DNA of 64,000 bases from Clostridia bacterium. Lineage in GTDB: Bacteria > Bacillota > Clostridia > Oscillospirales > CAG-272. This document shows, piece by piece, positions 43,047 through 51,436 of the stretch. The notes under the pieces are model-generated. The model was not told where the DNA came from. It saw nothing but the letters and a program-made list of their open reading frames with translations, and ran no database searches. Every line of letters begins with the position of its first letter. Positions within the stretch are counted from its first letter, which is position 1. The position numbers and the translations under genes were made by a program. The stretch covers positions 293,845 through 357,844 of the forward strand of contig JAFUQU010000014.1 of NCBI GenBank assembly GCA_017472255.1. The letters run 5' to 3'.

Positions 43047-44468
43047 TCAGTTTTGATTGTCCGAATCCGATTCGTCGGATTTCTTTTTGCGTTTGCTCAG
43101 ATTTTTCAGCTTATCGCCGAAGGACTGCTTGGAGATTCCCTCACTCATGCTCTTGATCTTCATGGCGAAGTAATGCTCGTTTTCTTCATCCGCCAGAATC
43201 GTGCGATCCTCCACGCCCGAGTAATAGTCAAGAGTGGCTGTGGGCAGATTACGTGTGGACAGCTTTTTCTCGGCGAAGATTTTCAGCAGCGAGTAGAGCA
43301 CCGCGAAAATCGGTACGGCGATGAGCATACCGAACAGTCCCCACAGACCGCCCATGACGGTGATCGAAAAGAGCACCCAGACGGCGCTGAGACCGGTGGT
43401 CTGACCGAGAATCTTCGGTCCGATGACGTTGCCGTCGATCTGCTGAAGGACGATATTGATAATGATGAAGATCAGCGCCTTGGTGGGATCGACGATGAAG
43501 ATGATGAACACGCCTGGAATGGCGCCGATGAAAGGACCGACTACGGGAATTACATTCATGATGCCGACGAATACGCTGACCAGTATGGCGTAGGGCATCT
43601 GGAAGATGGCGCAGACGATGAAGCAGAGAATGCCGATAATGGTGGAGTCGATGATCTTGCCGGTAATAAATCCGCCGAAGGTCTTGTCGGTGAAGATGGC
43701 CAGCTCAAGAATGCTGTTGTAGGTCTTGCTGCTGGTAACGGCGCGCAGCAGCTTCTTGATCTGCGCGGTCAGCCGCTCCTTGGACGCCAGAAAATAGATG
43801 GCGAAAAAGATTCCGATGAGCACATCCAGAAAACCGCCCACGAATCCGGCAAAAGCGCCGAATATCTGGGGAAGCCAGTCCTTGATGATGGCGTAGGAGT
43901 TGGTGATCAGCGCCTCGAGGCTGGATGCGATGGTGTCCAGCTGATCGGAAATATCCTGAAGCTCATCGCTGATGGAGGAACTGAACAAACCCTCCTGCAT
44001 CTTGCGGTAGAAGCTGTCCAGCGTCTTGCCAACCTCGCTGAAAACCGAGTCGGGCAGATACGTATCCAGCCATGCAATGGTATCCTTGATGTAGCCGCCC
44101 ATTTTGGAAATCAGGTCGGTGATGCTCAGATAAACCTGCGGAATGATGAGCAGGAAGAGGATAGTCAGGATGATCAGAACAATGATGATCGTCAGCGTGA
44201 TGGATAAAAAGCGTTTCACGTTGCGTGTCCGCCGGGATGTGACCTTGAAGCGGAAGATGTGTTTTTCGCACATTTTCAGGATAGGATTCATGAGGTACGC
44301 GAAAATAATGCCCAGATATACCGGTGTGAGCACGTCATTCATGATGGCGAACGCGGAGGACACGCTGTCAAAATGGATGAATGCGAATACGAGCAGCAGA
44401 AGAAGAAATCCGGTGATGACCGCGTATGCTGCAATGGTGGTGTATTTACGATTCCAGTCAAGTTTCAA
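43047..44468 (-). CDS. AI-2E family transporter (YtvI/PerM-like)
   Basis: An integral membrane protein of 473 residues with about eight helices. Family features are the N-terminal hairpin of helices with VLTPVYLGIIFAYLMNPIL, the GIFFAIYFLASKERL segment and the QQIDGNVIGPKILGQTTGLSAVWVLFSITVMGGLWG block. Members export small molecules or act as ion antiporters; the autoinducer-2 name is historical. The start is TTG 44468, seven bases after AGGAGG. The C-terminal 70 residues are charged and cytoplasmic. Confidence 0.88.
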   Translation of the reverse strand: MKLDWNRKYTTIAAYAVITGFLLLLLVFAFIHFDSVSSAFAIMNDVLTPVYLGIIFAYLMNPILKMCEKHIFRFKVTSRRTRNVKRFLSITLTIIIVLIILTILFLLIIPQVYLSITDLISKMGGYIKDTIAWLDTYLPDSVFSEVGKTLDSFYRKMQEGLFSSSISDELQDISDQLDTIASSLEALITNSYAIIKDWLPQIFGAFAGFVGGFLDVLIGIFFAIYFLASKERLTAQIKKLLRAVTSSKTYNSILELAIFTDKTFGGFITGKIIDSTIIGILCFIVCAIFQMPYAILVSVFVGIMNVIPVVGPFIGAIPGVFIIFIVDPTKALIFIIINIVLQQIDGNVIGPKILGQTTGLSAVWVLFSITVMGGLWGLFGMLIAVPIFAVLYSLLKIFAEKKLSTRNLPTATLDYYSGVEDRTILADEENEHYFAMKIKSMSEGISKQSFGDKLKNLSKRKKKSDESDSDNQN

Positions 44469-44498
44469 GGAAGAACCTCCTAAAGTTATTACAGAATT

Positions 44499-44527
44499 AT
44501 TTTAACGCAAAACCGAACTAAAGTCAA
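44499..44527 (-). promoter_or_regulatory. Sigma-A promoter of the AI-2E family gene
   Basis: On the minus strand TTGACT (44522-44527), 17-base spacer, TAAAAT (44499-44504). Confidence 0.8.
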
Positions 44528-44646
44528 GGGCTTTGAGGAATGCCGAAAAACAATTAACATATTGGCAAAAATTCGTTAGAATTTTAGTCGAAACCTTAGC
44601 CGAACCTAAAATTTATAAATTTAATTGAAATTTATTCGGGATGCCG

Positions 44647-44675
44647 TTGAAAAATGCGAAGATTTGTGATATGAT
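44647..44675 (+). promoter_or_regulatory. Sigma-A promoter of the aroB operon
   Basis: TTGAAA (44647-44652), 17-base spacer, TATGAT (44670-44675). The RNA start near 44682 leaves a leader of about 65 bases and rules out translation from the ATG at 44682. Confidence 0.78.
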
Positions 44676-44747
44676 ATTATAGTGTACAGTTGTGTTTTGC
44701 GATTGTGCGCTGACAAAGTCTATATTACACAGAATTGGATGATCATT

Positions 44748-45791
44748 ATGATGGAAAAAATTAAAGTCCCCCACGCGGCGGGCGAATACACAATATATGC
44801 CGGAGAGGGCATTTTGAAGGATGCATTCGGCGAATTCGATTTTTCGAAATATGACCGGGTGTTCCTCGTGTCGGACAGCAATGTCTGGTCGCTCTGGGGC
44901 GAAAAAATGACGGAGGTGCTTGCTTCCTGCGGCATTACGCTGGCGGGACATTATGTCTTCCCGGCGGGTGAGACCAGCAAGCGTTTGGAAACCGTATCCG
45001 ATATGTACGCGGCCTTCGCGGCGGCGAGCCTGACCCGGCGGTCGATTCTGATCGCGCTGGGCGGCGGTGTCTGCGGCGACATGACCGGCTTTGCGGCGGC
45101 GACCTATCTGCGGGGTATTGCCGTGATTCAGGTGCCGACCACGCTCCTTTCCCAGATTGACTCCTCCATCGGCGGCAAAACCGGTGTGGATCTGGCGGTG
45201 GGCAAAAACCTTGTGGGCGCGTTCTGGCAGCCCGCGGCGGTGATTGCCGACAGCGCGTTCCTCGATACGCTGCCCCGGCGTTACATCGACGACGGCATGG
45301 GCGAAGCGATTAAGTACGGATGTATCTGGGATGAACAGCTCTTTGACGCCATCGCCGACAAATCCATCGACCGGGCGGAGATGATCGCACGCTGCATGAA
45401 GATCAAGGCGGAGGTGGTTTCCACCGACGAGCGGGACACGGGACTGCGCGCCATCCTCAACTATGGTCATACCATCGGTCACGCCGTCGAAAAGCTGGGC
45501 GGGTTCAGCCGCTTCTCCCACGGCGAATCGGTGGGCATCGGTATGCTGTACGCGGCAAAAGTAGGCGAGGCGATGGGCTGTCCCAAGGATATCTACGGAC
45601 GCATTCTGGCTGCGCTTCAGGCGTGGGAGCTTCCCACGGTGATGGATTATGCTCCCGAAGCGCTGATCGACGCCGCCCGTGCCGACAAGAAGCGCGAGGG
45701 CGATGAGATCTCCTTTGTGCTGCTTGAGAAGATCGGCAAATGCTATGTGAAGAAGGTTCCGATTTCGGAGCTTGCGGGTATGATTCAATGA
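44748..45791 (+). CDS. aroB: 3-dehydroquinate synthase
   Basis: Second step of the shikimate pathway, converting DAHP to 3-dehydroquinate with NAD and a metal ion. The protein has 347 residues. Motifs seen are FPAGETSKRLETV, ALGGGVCGDMTGFAAATYLRG, VPTTLLSQIDSSIGGKTGVDL, GKNLVGAFWQP, GMGEAIKYG and the metal-binding LNYGHTIGHAVEKLGG. Start is ATG 44748 or 44751; the ribosome site is weak (TTGGATGATC). It overlaps aroA by four bases. Confidence 0.95.
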   Translation: MMEKIKVPHAAGEYTIYAGEGILKDAFGEFDFSKYDRVFLVSDSNVWSLWGEKMTEVLASCGITLAGHYVFPAGETSKRLETVSDMYAAFAAASLTRRSILIALGGGVCGDMTGFAAATYLRGIAVIQVPTTLLSQIDSSIGGKTGVDLAVGKNLVGAFWQPAAVIADSAFLDTLPRRYIDDGMGEAIKYGCIWDEQLFDAIADKSIDRAEMIARCMKIKAEVVSTDERDTGLRAILNYGHTIGHAVEKLGGFSRFSHGESVGIGMLYAAKVGEAMGCPKDIYGRILAALQAWELPTVMDYAPEALIDAARADKKREGDEISFVLLEKIGKCYVKKVPISELAGMIQ

Positions 45792-47056
45792 AGGATATGA
45801 CTTTTGCCCCCGCCGAGGTAAAAGGCGAAGTGCGCATTCCCTCGTCCAAGAGTCAGGCGCACCGGGCGCTGATCTGCGCGTCCCTTGCCGGAGACAGCGT
45901 TGTGCGGGATATCGACTGGTCCAACGACATGGAGGCCACCACCTCCTGTCTGCGTGCGCTGGGCGCCGAGCTGACCTATGATCCGGCGACCCGGGTTGTG
46001 ACCGTCACCAAACCCTGCGCCCGGGGCATCGACGCCGGGACGGTCAGCAGCGGCGAATCGGCGTCCACGCTGCGGTTCTTCATTCCGCTGGCGTCGGCGC
46101 TGGGCAGCCACACGATCTTTACCGGCGGCGGACGGCTTCCCAAGCGTCCCACCGACCTGTACAAGCCTTTGCTGGAAGCGCACGGCGCAAAGCTGACCTA
46201 CCCGGACAACGGCGATTACCTGCCCCTTGATGTGGCGGGACGGCTGGAGGGCGGTGTCTACAGCCTTCGCGGCGATATCTCCTCCCAGTTTGTCACCGGA
46301 CTGCTGCTGGCACTCAGCCTGATCGACGGCGAGAGCCGCATCGAGCTGACCACGCGGCTGGAGAGCAAGCCCTACGCCGATCTGACGGTAGAGACGCTGC
46401 GCACCTTCGGCGGCGACATCACCGAGGCGGACGGCGGCTATATCATTAAAAAAGCTAATTTCCACCCCTGCGATTATACGGTGGAAGGCGACTGCTCGCA
46501 GGCAGCTTTCTTTGCAGTGGCGGCGGCCATCAACGGCTGTGTGACACTTCACGGACTGCGCCGGAACACGAAGCAGGGTGACTTTGCGCTGTTCGATATC
46601 GTTTCCCGCTTCGGCGCGGATGTGCGCTGGGAAGGGAACGATGTGACCATCACCAAAGCAAGGAAGCTGCGTGCCAGTGACATCGATGCGGCGGATATCC
46701 CCGATCTGGTGCCTGCGCTGTCGGTTATGGCAGCCTGTGCCGAGGGCGAAACCCGCATTTACAACGCCGGACGCCTGCGCATCAAGGAGAGCGACCGCAT
46801 CGCCACCACAAAGGCTATGCTGGATTCGCTGGGTGCTGAAGCGTATGAAACCGAGGACGGCTTGCGGATTGTCGGCAGACCGAAGCTGTCCGGCGGACGG
46901 GTCTGCGCTTTCAACGACCACCGCATCGCCATGGCGGCGGCAGCTGCTTCGGCGGCCTGTGATGCCCCGGTGGTTGTGGACGATATGAGCTGCATAAACA
47001 AATCCTACCCCGCGTTTGTGCGCGATCTTATATCGCTGATCGGTGGTGTCGTATGA
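45788..47056 (+). CDS. aroA: 5-enolpyruvylshikimate-3-phosphate synthase
   Basis: Sixth step of the shikimate pathway. The protein has 422 residues. KGEVRIPSSKSQAHRALICASLAG at the N-terminus, SGESASTLRFFIPL, GGGRLPKRP, DISSQFVTGLLLAL, DCSQAAFFAVAAA, RIKESDRI and FNDHRIAMAAAAAS near the end match the family. The KSQAHRA and LPKRP forms resemble class II enzymes; glyphosate sensitivity cannot be judged by eye. It overlaps aroB and the DUF362 gene by four bases each (ATGA). Confidence 0.95.
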   Translation: MKDMTFAPAEVKGEVRIPSSKSQAHRALICASLAGDSVVRDIDWSNDMEATTSCLRALGAELTYDPATRVVTVTKPCARGIDAGTVSSGESASTLRFFIPLASALGSHTIFTGGGRLPKRPTDLYKPLLEAHGAKLTYPDNGDYLPLDVAGRLEGGVYSLRGDISSQFVTGLLLALSLIDGESRIELTTRLESKPYADLTVETLRTFGGDITEADGGYIIKKANFHPCDYTVEGDCSQAAFFAVAAAINGCVTLHGLRRNTKQGDFALFDIVSRFGADVRWEGNDVTITKARKLRASDIDAADIPDLVPALSVMAACAEGETRIYNAGRLRIKESDRIATTKAMLDSLGAEAYETEDGLRIVGRPKLSGGRVCAFNDHRIAMAAAAASAACDAPVVVDDMSCINKSYPAFVRDLISLIGGVV

Positions 47057-48258
47057 GCGCCATTTATCCGGCGGGGATCGATCCGACCACGCCCGTCGCC
47101 CTCGACCGTTGTGATTCCTACGATGTTGACACGCTGGAGACGCTGATCCGCCGTCAGCTGGAAGCATTGGGCTGCGCGGATATGTTCGACGGAAAAAGGG
47201 TGGCGATCAAGCCGAACATGGTGATGAAGAAATCCCCCGACGCAGCGGCGACCACCCATCCGGCGGTGCTTGAGGCCATGCTGCGCATCTTAAAGGAGCG
47301 CGCCGCCGACATTGTGATTGCCGAAAGCCCGGGTGGCGTTTACACCGAGCAGCTGCTGCGTTCCACCTATCGTGGCTGCGGGCTAGCCGAGGTGGCGGAG
47401 CGGATGGAGGTGCGGCTGAATTACGACACTTCCGCCCGGGACGTGGAAGCGCCCGATGGGAAAACATCGAAGATGTTCAGCCTGATCACGCCGATTCTCG
47501 ACGCGGACGTGATCGTCAACCTCTGCAAACTGAAAAGCCACTCGCTGACCGGCTACAGCGGCGCGGTTAAGAATTATTTCGGAACCATTCCCGGCGTGCA
47601 GAAATTTGAGATGCACGCTCGTTTCCCCGACTACAACGATTTTGGCTCCATGCTGGTCGATCTCTGCGCGTATCATGTTGCGTCCAAGCCCACGTTTAAC
47701 CTGCTGGACGGCATCGTCGCCATGGAGGGCAACGGTCCTACCAGCGGCACGCCCCGCAAGGTGGGCTGTCTGCTGTCGGGATGCAATCCCTTCACCGTTG
47801 ACCGTGCGGCGACCGCCATTGTGGACATCGACGGCGTGATTATGCTGGAGGAAGCGGCGCGGCGCGGTTTCTGCCCGGCGACAGCATCGCAGGTGAAGCT
47901 GCTGTCCGACCTGACGCTGGAGGATGTTCACGTGGACAATTTTATCAAGCCGGACACGGTGAAGCGTCCCGGCGTGGGCGTGTCCATGTTCCGCATTCTG
48001 CCGAAGCTCTTCGGCGGGCGGCTGTACAAATGGCTCCAGCCCCGTCCAGACATTGACGCGAAGACCTGCGTTGGCTGCGGCGAGTGCGCGCGGAGCTGTC
48101 CGCGGCACACGATTGAAGTGCAGCCGTCAAAGGACGGCAAAAAGCGTGCGGTTATCGCTTACGATGCCTGCATCCGCTGCTACTGCTGTCAGGAGCTGTG
48201 CCCCTTCAAAGCCGTGAAAATCCATAAAAATCCGATCATCCGTCTCATAGGCGGCTGA
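47053..48258 (+). CDS. DUF362 protein with two [4Fe-4S] ferredoxin motifs
   Basis: A protein of 401 residues. Residues 45-300 form the DUF362 domain (VAIKPNMVMKKSPDAAATTHPAVLEAML; CKLKSHSLTGYSGAVKNYFG). A bacterial-type ferredoxin domain follows with CVGCGECARSC and CIRCYCCQELC, each CxxCxxCxxxC-like. The molecular role of the family is unknown. It is translationally coupled to aroA and precedes ispE, so it is part of the same transcript, but this does not by itself prove a link to aromatic or isoprenoid synthesis. Confidence 0.9.
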   Translation: MSAIYPAGIDPTTPVALDRCDSYDVDTLETLIRRQLEALGCADMFDGKRVAIKPNMVMKKSPDAAATTHPAVLEAMLRILKERAADIVIAESPGGVYTEQLLRSTYRGCGLAEVAERMEVRLNYDTSARDVEAPDGKTSKMFSLITPILDADVIVNLCKLKSHSLTGYSGAVKNYFGTIPGVQKFEMHARFPDYNDFGSMLVDLCAYHVASKPTFNLLDGIVAMEGNGPTSGTPRKVGCLLSGCNPFTVDRAATAIVDIDGVIMLEEAARRGFCPATASQVKLLSDLTLEDVHVDNFIKPDTVKRPGVGVSMFRILPKLFGGRLYKWLQPRPDIDAKTCVGCGECARSCPRHTIEVQPSKDGKKRAVIAYDACIRCYCCQELCPFKAVKIHKNPIIRLIGG

Positions 48259-48281
48259 ACGACCCGGAGTGATCTGACCAT

Positions 48282-49166
48282 ATGACAACCATAACATTGA
48301 ACGCACCCGCCAAAATTAACCTGTGGCTGGAAATTAAAGGCAAGCGCCCCGATGGTTATCACGACATCGAGAGCGTCATGCAGACCGTCACCCTTTTCGA
48401 CCGGCTGACGCTGGAGCGTCACGAGCCGAAGCCGGGGCGGCGGCAGATTTCGATCTCCTGCTCCCAGAGCACGCTGGCCTGTGACGAATCCAACCTCTGC
48501 TATCGGGCGGCGCAGGAATTTTTCGGCGAGGTGGGACAGAAAAGCTACAATCTGTTCATTCATATCGACAAGCAGATTCCCATCGCCGCCGGGCTTGCCG
48601 GCGGAAGCACCGATGCCGCCGCTACCCTGATCGGGCTGAATACGCTTTGGGAAACCGGTTTGTCTGCCGAAGCCCTTTGTGCCATCGGTGCGAGAATCGG
48701 CGCGGACGTGCCCTTCTGTATCCGGCGGGGCATCAGTGTGGCGCGGGGAATCGGCGAAGTCTTTGCGGATTGTGCCAGACTGCCGGACTGCTGGCTGCTT
48801 ATCGCCTGTGACGGCGAAGGCGTTTCCACGCCGTGGGCATATCGTCAACTGGACAGTATGTACGATTTTGCCAGCCGCGATACCGATATTACCGCCTTCT
48901 GCGAGGCTTTGTCGGGCGGAAGGCTGGATGAAATCGCCGCGAGGATGACCAACATCTTCGAAACGGCGGTGTTACCTGTCAGAGAGCGCGCCAGCGCTCT
49001 GCGTCAGGCGATGGTGGACGGCGGTGCGCTGTCTGCCCTGATGAGCGGAAGCGGTCCCTCGGTCTTTGGACTGTTCGCCGACCGTCCGTCGGCGGAGACC
49101 GCGAAGTCGAAGCTGGCATCAGCCGGAATCCACGCTTATTTATGTGAACCCTATTATGAAAAATAA
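48282..49166 (+). CDS. ispE: 4-diphosphocytidyl-2-C-methyl-D-erythritol kinase
   Basis: GHMP kinase of the non-mevalonate isoprenoid pathway. The protein has 294 residues. NAPAKINLWLEIKGKRPDGYHDIESVMQTV at the N-terminus, the ATP loop PIAAGLAGGSTDAAATL, GADVPFCIRRG and the C-terminal LMSGSGPSVFGLF are diagnostic. CCGGAGTGATC precedes the start. It makes precursors for undecaprenyl phosphate used by the cell wall genes elsewhere in the window. Confidence 0.96.
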   Translation: MTTITLNAPAKINLWLEIKGKRPDGYHDIESVMQTVTLFDRLTLERHEPKPGRRQISISCSQSTLACDESNLCYRAAQEFFGEVGQKSYNLFIHIDKQIPIAAGLAGGSTDAAATLIGLNTLWETGLSAEALCAIGARIGADVPFCIRRGISVARGIGEVFADCARLPDCWLLIACDGEGVSTPWAYRQLDSMYDFASRDTDITAFCEALSGGRLDEIAARMTNIFETAVLPVRERASALRQAMVDGGALSALMSGSGPSVFGLFADRPSAETAKSKLASAGIHAYLCEPYYEK

Positions 49167-49188
49167 AAATATAAGGATGGAAAGAAAC

Positions 49189-50241
49189 ATGAAATTCACG
49201 AAAACCGCTGCCCTCATTCTGTCGGCGGCACTGATCGGCACCCAGCTCTTTGCCTGTGGCTCAAAGGAAGACGAGTCCACCGGTTTTGACTATAGCGCGG
49301 GATTGGATACCAACGGCTTCTTCAAGAATGTCAAGGCTTCCGAGCTTGTGACCCTGCCCACCTACAAGGGCATTGAGGTCGAGGCTGACTACCTGACTGT
49401 CACCGATGCGGATATTCAGGAGCAGCTGGACGGCGTTCTGGAATCTTACGCTACCTATGAACAGGTTACTGACCGCGCGGTTGCGGACGGCGACACGGTA
49501 AACATTGACTATGTTGGTTCGATTGACGGCGTGGAGTTTGACGGCGGCAGCACCGGCGGCGCCGGTACCGATGTGACCATCGGCGTAACCCAGTATATCG
49601 ACGATTTCCTTGAGCAGCTCATCGGTCACAAGCCGGGCGAGAACTTTGATATTGAGGTTACTTTCCCCGAGGACTACGGCAAAGATGAGCTGAATGGCAA
49701 GGACGCCGTCTTCAACATCACTATCAACTATATTCAGGGCGAAATGATTGAAGCGGAACTGACCGCTGACATTGCCTCCGATTACGGCTTCGATTCCACC
49801 GACGCGATGCTCGCTGACATTGAGAGCTGGCTGGTGGAAAGCCGCAAGTTCAATCTCTTCAGCGAGCTGCTGGAGCAGGTGACTTGTGACAATATTCCTC
49901 AGACGGTGCTTGACTGGGTCATCGACTATGATATCGCTTCCTACGAGCAGTATTCGATTTACGGTCTGACCGCCGAGGATGCCATCATCGCACTGACCGG
50001 GTATGAATCCAAGGAAGCCTATATCGAAGCAAACATGGAGACCTATGAGCTGAACGCCATTCAGTATCTGGGCGCTCAGGCCATCGCGGAGATTGAGGGA
50101 CTGACCGTTACGGCGGATGATATCGAAGCCGGCGGCTACACCGACTATGTGGAATATTACGGCGAACCCTATATCAAGCAGTTTGTGCTGTATCAGACGA
50201 TCATCCCCAACTTCATTTTTGAAAACTCCGTAACGAAATAA
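49189..50241 (+). CDS. Lipoprotein FKBP-type peptidyl-prolyl isomerase, trigger-factor-like
   Basis: A predicted extracytoplasmic folding factor of 350 residues. The signal peptide ends in a lipobox (QLFACG). An FKBP domain covers roughly residues 95-185 (DGDTVNIDYVGSIDGVEFDGG ... QYIDDFLEQLIGHKPGENFDIEVTFPEDYG). The remaining 160 residues are helical and resemble a trigger-factor C-terminal arm, giving a secreted counterpart of trigger factor. The start 49189 is used because the hydrophobic segment begins there; ATG 49177 is in frame. It ends the aroB run. Confidence 0.85.
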   Translation: MKFTKTAALILSAALIGTQLFACGSKEDESTGFDYSAGLDTNGFFKNVKASELVTLPTYKGIEVEADYLTVTDADIQEQLDGVLESYATYEQVTDRAVADGDTVNIDYVGSIDGVEFDGGSTGGAGTDVTIGVTQYIDDFLEQLIGHKPGENFDIEVTFPEDYGKDELNGKDAVFNITINYIQGEMIEAELTADIASDYGFDSTDAMLADIESWLVESRKFNLFSELLEQVTCDNIPQTVLDWVIDYDIASYEQYSIYGLTAEDAIIALTGYESKEAYIEANMETYELNAIQYLGAQAIAEIEGLTVTADDIEAGGYTDYVEYYGEPYIKQFVLYQTIIPNFIFENSVTK

Positions 50242-50245
50242 ATAA

Positions 50246-50291
50246 AAAACGGGAGCTGTTGCATGTTGAAAACTTGTGACAGCTCCCGGGC
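50246..50291 (-). terminator. Terminator of the AraC gene (minus strand)
   Basis: Stem CGGGAGCTGT (50253-50262) / ACAGCTCCCG (50282-50291). On the minus strand the distal arm is followed by TTTTTTATTT, so it ends the regulator's transcript; on plus it can slow the aroB transcript. Confidence 0.8.
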
Positions 50292-50342
50292 GCGTATGCG
50301 CCCAAATACATCGGTTTTTGTGTGCATAGCACACAAAAATGG
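50291..50342. repeat. Two further palindromes in the same gap
   Basis: GGGCGC (50291-50296) / GCGCCC (50301-50306) and a perfect 11-base palindrome TTTTTGTGTGC (50318-50328) / GCACACAAAAA (50332-50342). Neither has a T-run outside its stem. The role is unclear. Confidence 0.7.
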
Positions 50343-50368
50343 AACCCTCAATTGGGCATACATCCCCT

Positions 50369-51163
50369 TTATGAACTGTGATTTTCACGGGGTGTGGCGC
50401 CCCGGATTTTCTTGTAAACCCGGTAAAAGTGCGCCGTATCGTAAAAGCCCAGCTTATCAGCGATCTGCCCTATGCTGAAGCTGCCGGAGGCGATGAGATC
50501 GTCAGCGCGGTCGATGCGCAGGCGGTTGCGGTATTCCATCGGCGTTACGCCGCCGGTAAAGCGCTTGAACTGCTCGCGGAAGCCGGTTTCGGACAGACAG
50601 CAGGTACGAGCCATGGCGGCGATATCGATGGAACGCTCGGGATGCTTCTCCATTTCCAGCACAGCGCGGTAAATCGAATTTGCCGTGTCATTTCCGTGGA
50701 GCGCCGCTGCCTCATGGGCAGCCAGCACGGACAGCAGCTGGTACAGCTCGCCCTTCAGCCGCAGACGGTCGTAACGGTTGTCAACCATATTTCGAAAATG
50801 GGGAAGATATTCGTTCATATGATGAAAAACCCTGAACGGGTCGTTGACGTAAAGCTCCTCGCCGTTCCGGAACAGTCCGAAATCAATATAGATTCCTTCG
50901 GAGTGCGGCTCGTCCACAGCCATCGAGCGGTAACAGCTTGTGATGGGAATGAAAATAATATCTCCCGGGTTCAGTGTGAATGCCGGTTTACCGCCGATAT
51001 AATACTGCCGCTTGCCGCTGATCATAAAATAGAACAGATTGGTGCGTCTGCCGCTGGCGGTATACTGATCTGCTTTGCCACGCTGCCAGATGCCGTGTCC
51101 TGCCGCGTAGACGGCGGCGTTAATGTCCAGCTTGGACAGCGCGATGAACCGGGTTTCGATCAA
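50369..51163 (-). CDS. AraC-family transcriptional regulator (divergent from the FAD oxidoreductase)
   Basis: A regulator of 264 residues. The N-terminal cupin-like sensor (RTNLFYFMISGKRQYYIGGKPAFTLNPGDIIFIP) is followed by a C-terminal double helix-turn-helix (IDIAAMARTCCLSETGFREQFKRFTGGVTPMEYRNRLRI ... FSIGQIADKLGFYDTAHFYRVYKKIRGATPRE). It probably senses a sugar and controls the divergent gene. The start is TTG 51163, after AAGGAGGGCTGAAC. Own promoter and terminator. Confidence 0.92.
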   Translation of the reverse strand: MIETRFIALSKLDINAAVYAAGHGIWQRGKADQYTASGRRTNLFYFMISGKRQYYIGGKPAFTLNPGDIIFIPITSCYRSMAVDEPHSEGIYIDFGLFRNGEELYVNDPFRVFHHMNEYLPHFRNMVDNRYDRLRLKGELYQLLSVLAAHEAAALHGNDTANSIYRAVLEMEKHPERSIDIAAMARTCCLSETGFREQFKRFTGGVTPMEYRNRLRIDRADDLIASGSFSIGQIADKLGFYDTAHFYRVYKKIRGATPRENHSS

Positions 51164-51206
51164 GTTCAGCCCTCCTTGCGAAAATATTTTTCAGTTGGCT
51201 GTATCT

Positions 51207-51235
51207 ATTATACAGTAATCTGCGAAAAAATGCAA
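51207..51235 (-). promoter_or_regulatory. Sigma-A promoter of the AraC gene
   Basis: On the minus strand TTGCAT (51230-51235), 17-base spacer, TATAAT (51207-51212). Confidence 0.78.
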
Positions 51236-51349
51236 GCAAAAGATGCGGGGGCGAAAAAGGAAATTGCTGAATTTTCAAGATTTTGTGCAGAATATTAAAG
51301 ACTGCTGCGTATATGCACCAGAGAATTTGTAAATAAACACGCATAGCCC

Positions 51350-51378
51350 TTGACAATTGACGGCAAATGTTATATACT
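51350..51378 (+). promoter_or_regulatory. Sigma-A promoter of the FAD oxidoreductase gene
   Basis: TTGACA (51350-51355), 17-base spacer, TATACT (51373-51378). The RNA starts near 51385. A strong promoter beside an AraC gene suggests repression or dual control. Confidence 0.88.
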
Positions 51379-51395
51379 GTATGTGAAAATCTTAC

Positions 51396-51427
51396 GGAAG
51401 GAAAGCAGAATGGCATGAAAATTCTGC
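51396..51427 (+). promoter_or_regulatory. Leader with two-codon ORF and hairpin between ribosome site and start
   Basis: GGAAGGAAAG (51396-51405) is spaced six bases from ATG GCA TGA at 51410-51418. A stem GCAGAAT (51405-51411) / ATTCTGC (51421-51427) encloses it. The real gene start at 51437 has no ribosome site within reach unless the stem folds the distance away. Confidence 0.55.
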
Positions 51428-51436
51428 ATTAAAAAA

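Noticed and set aside
42981..44207. A 408-codon plus-strand frame opposite the AI-2E transporter
   Set aside because: Its composition (Asp, Glu, Gly, Asn rich) is what antisense of hydrophobic codons gives; the membrane protein on the other strand is clearly real.
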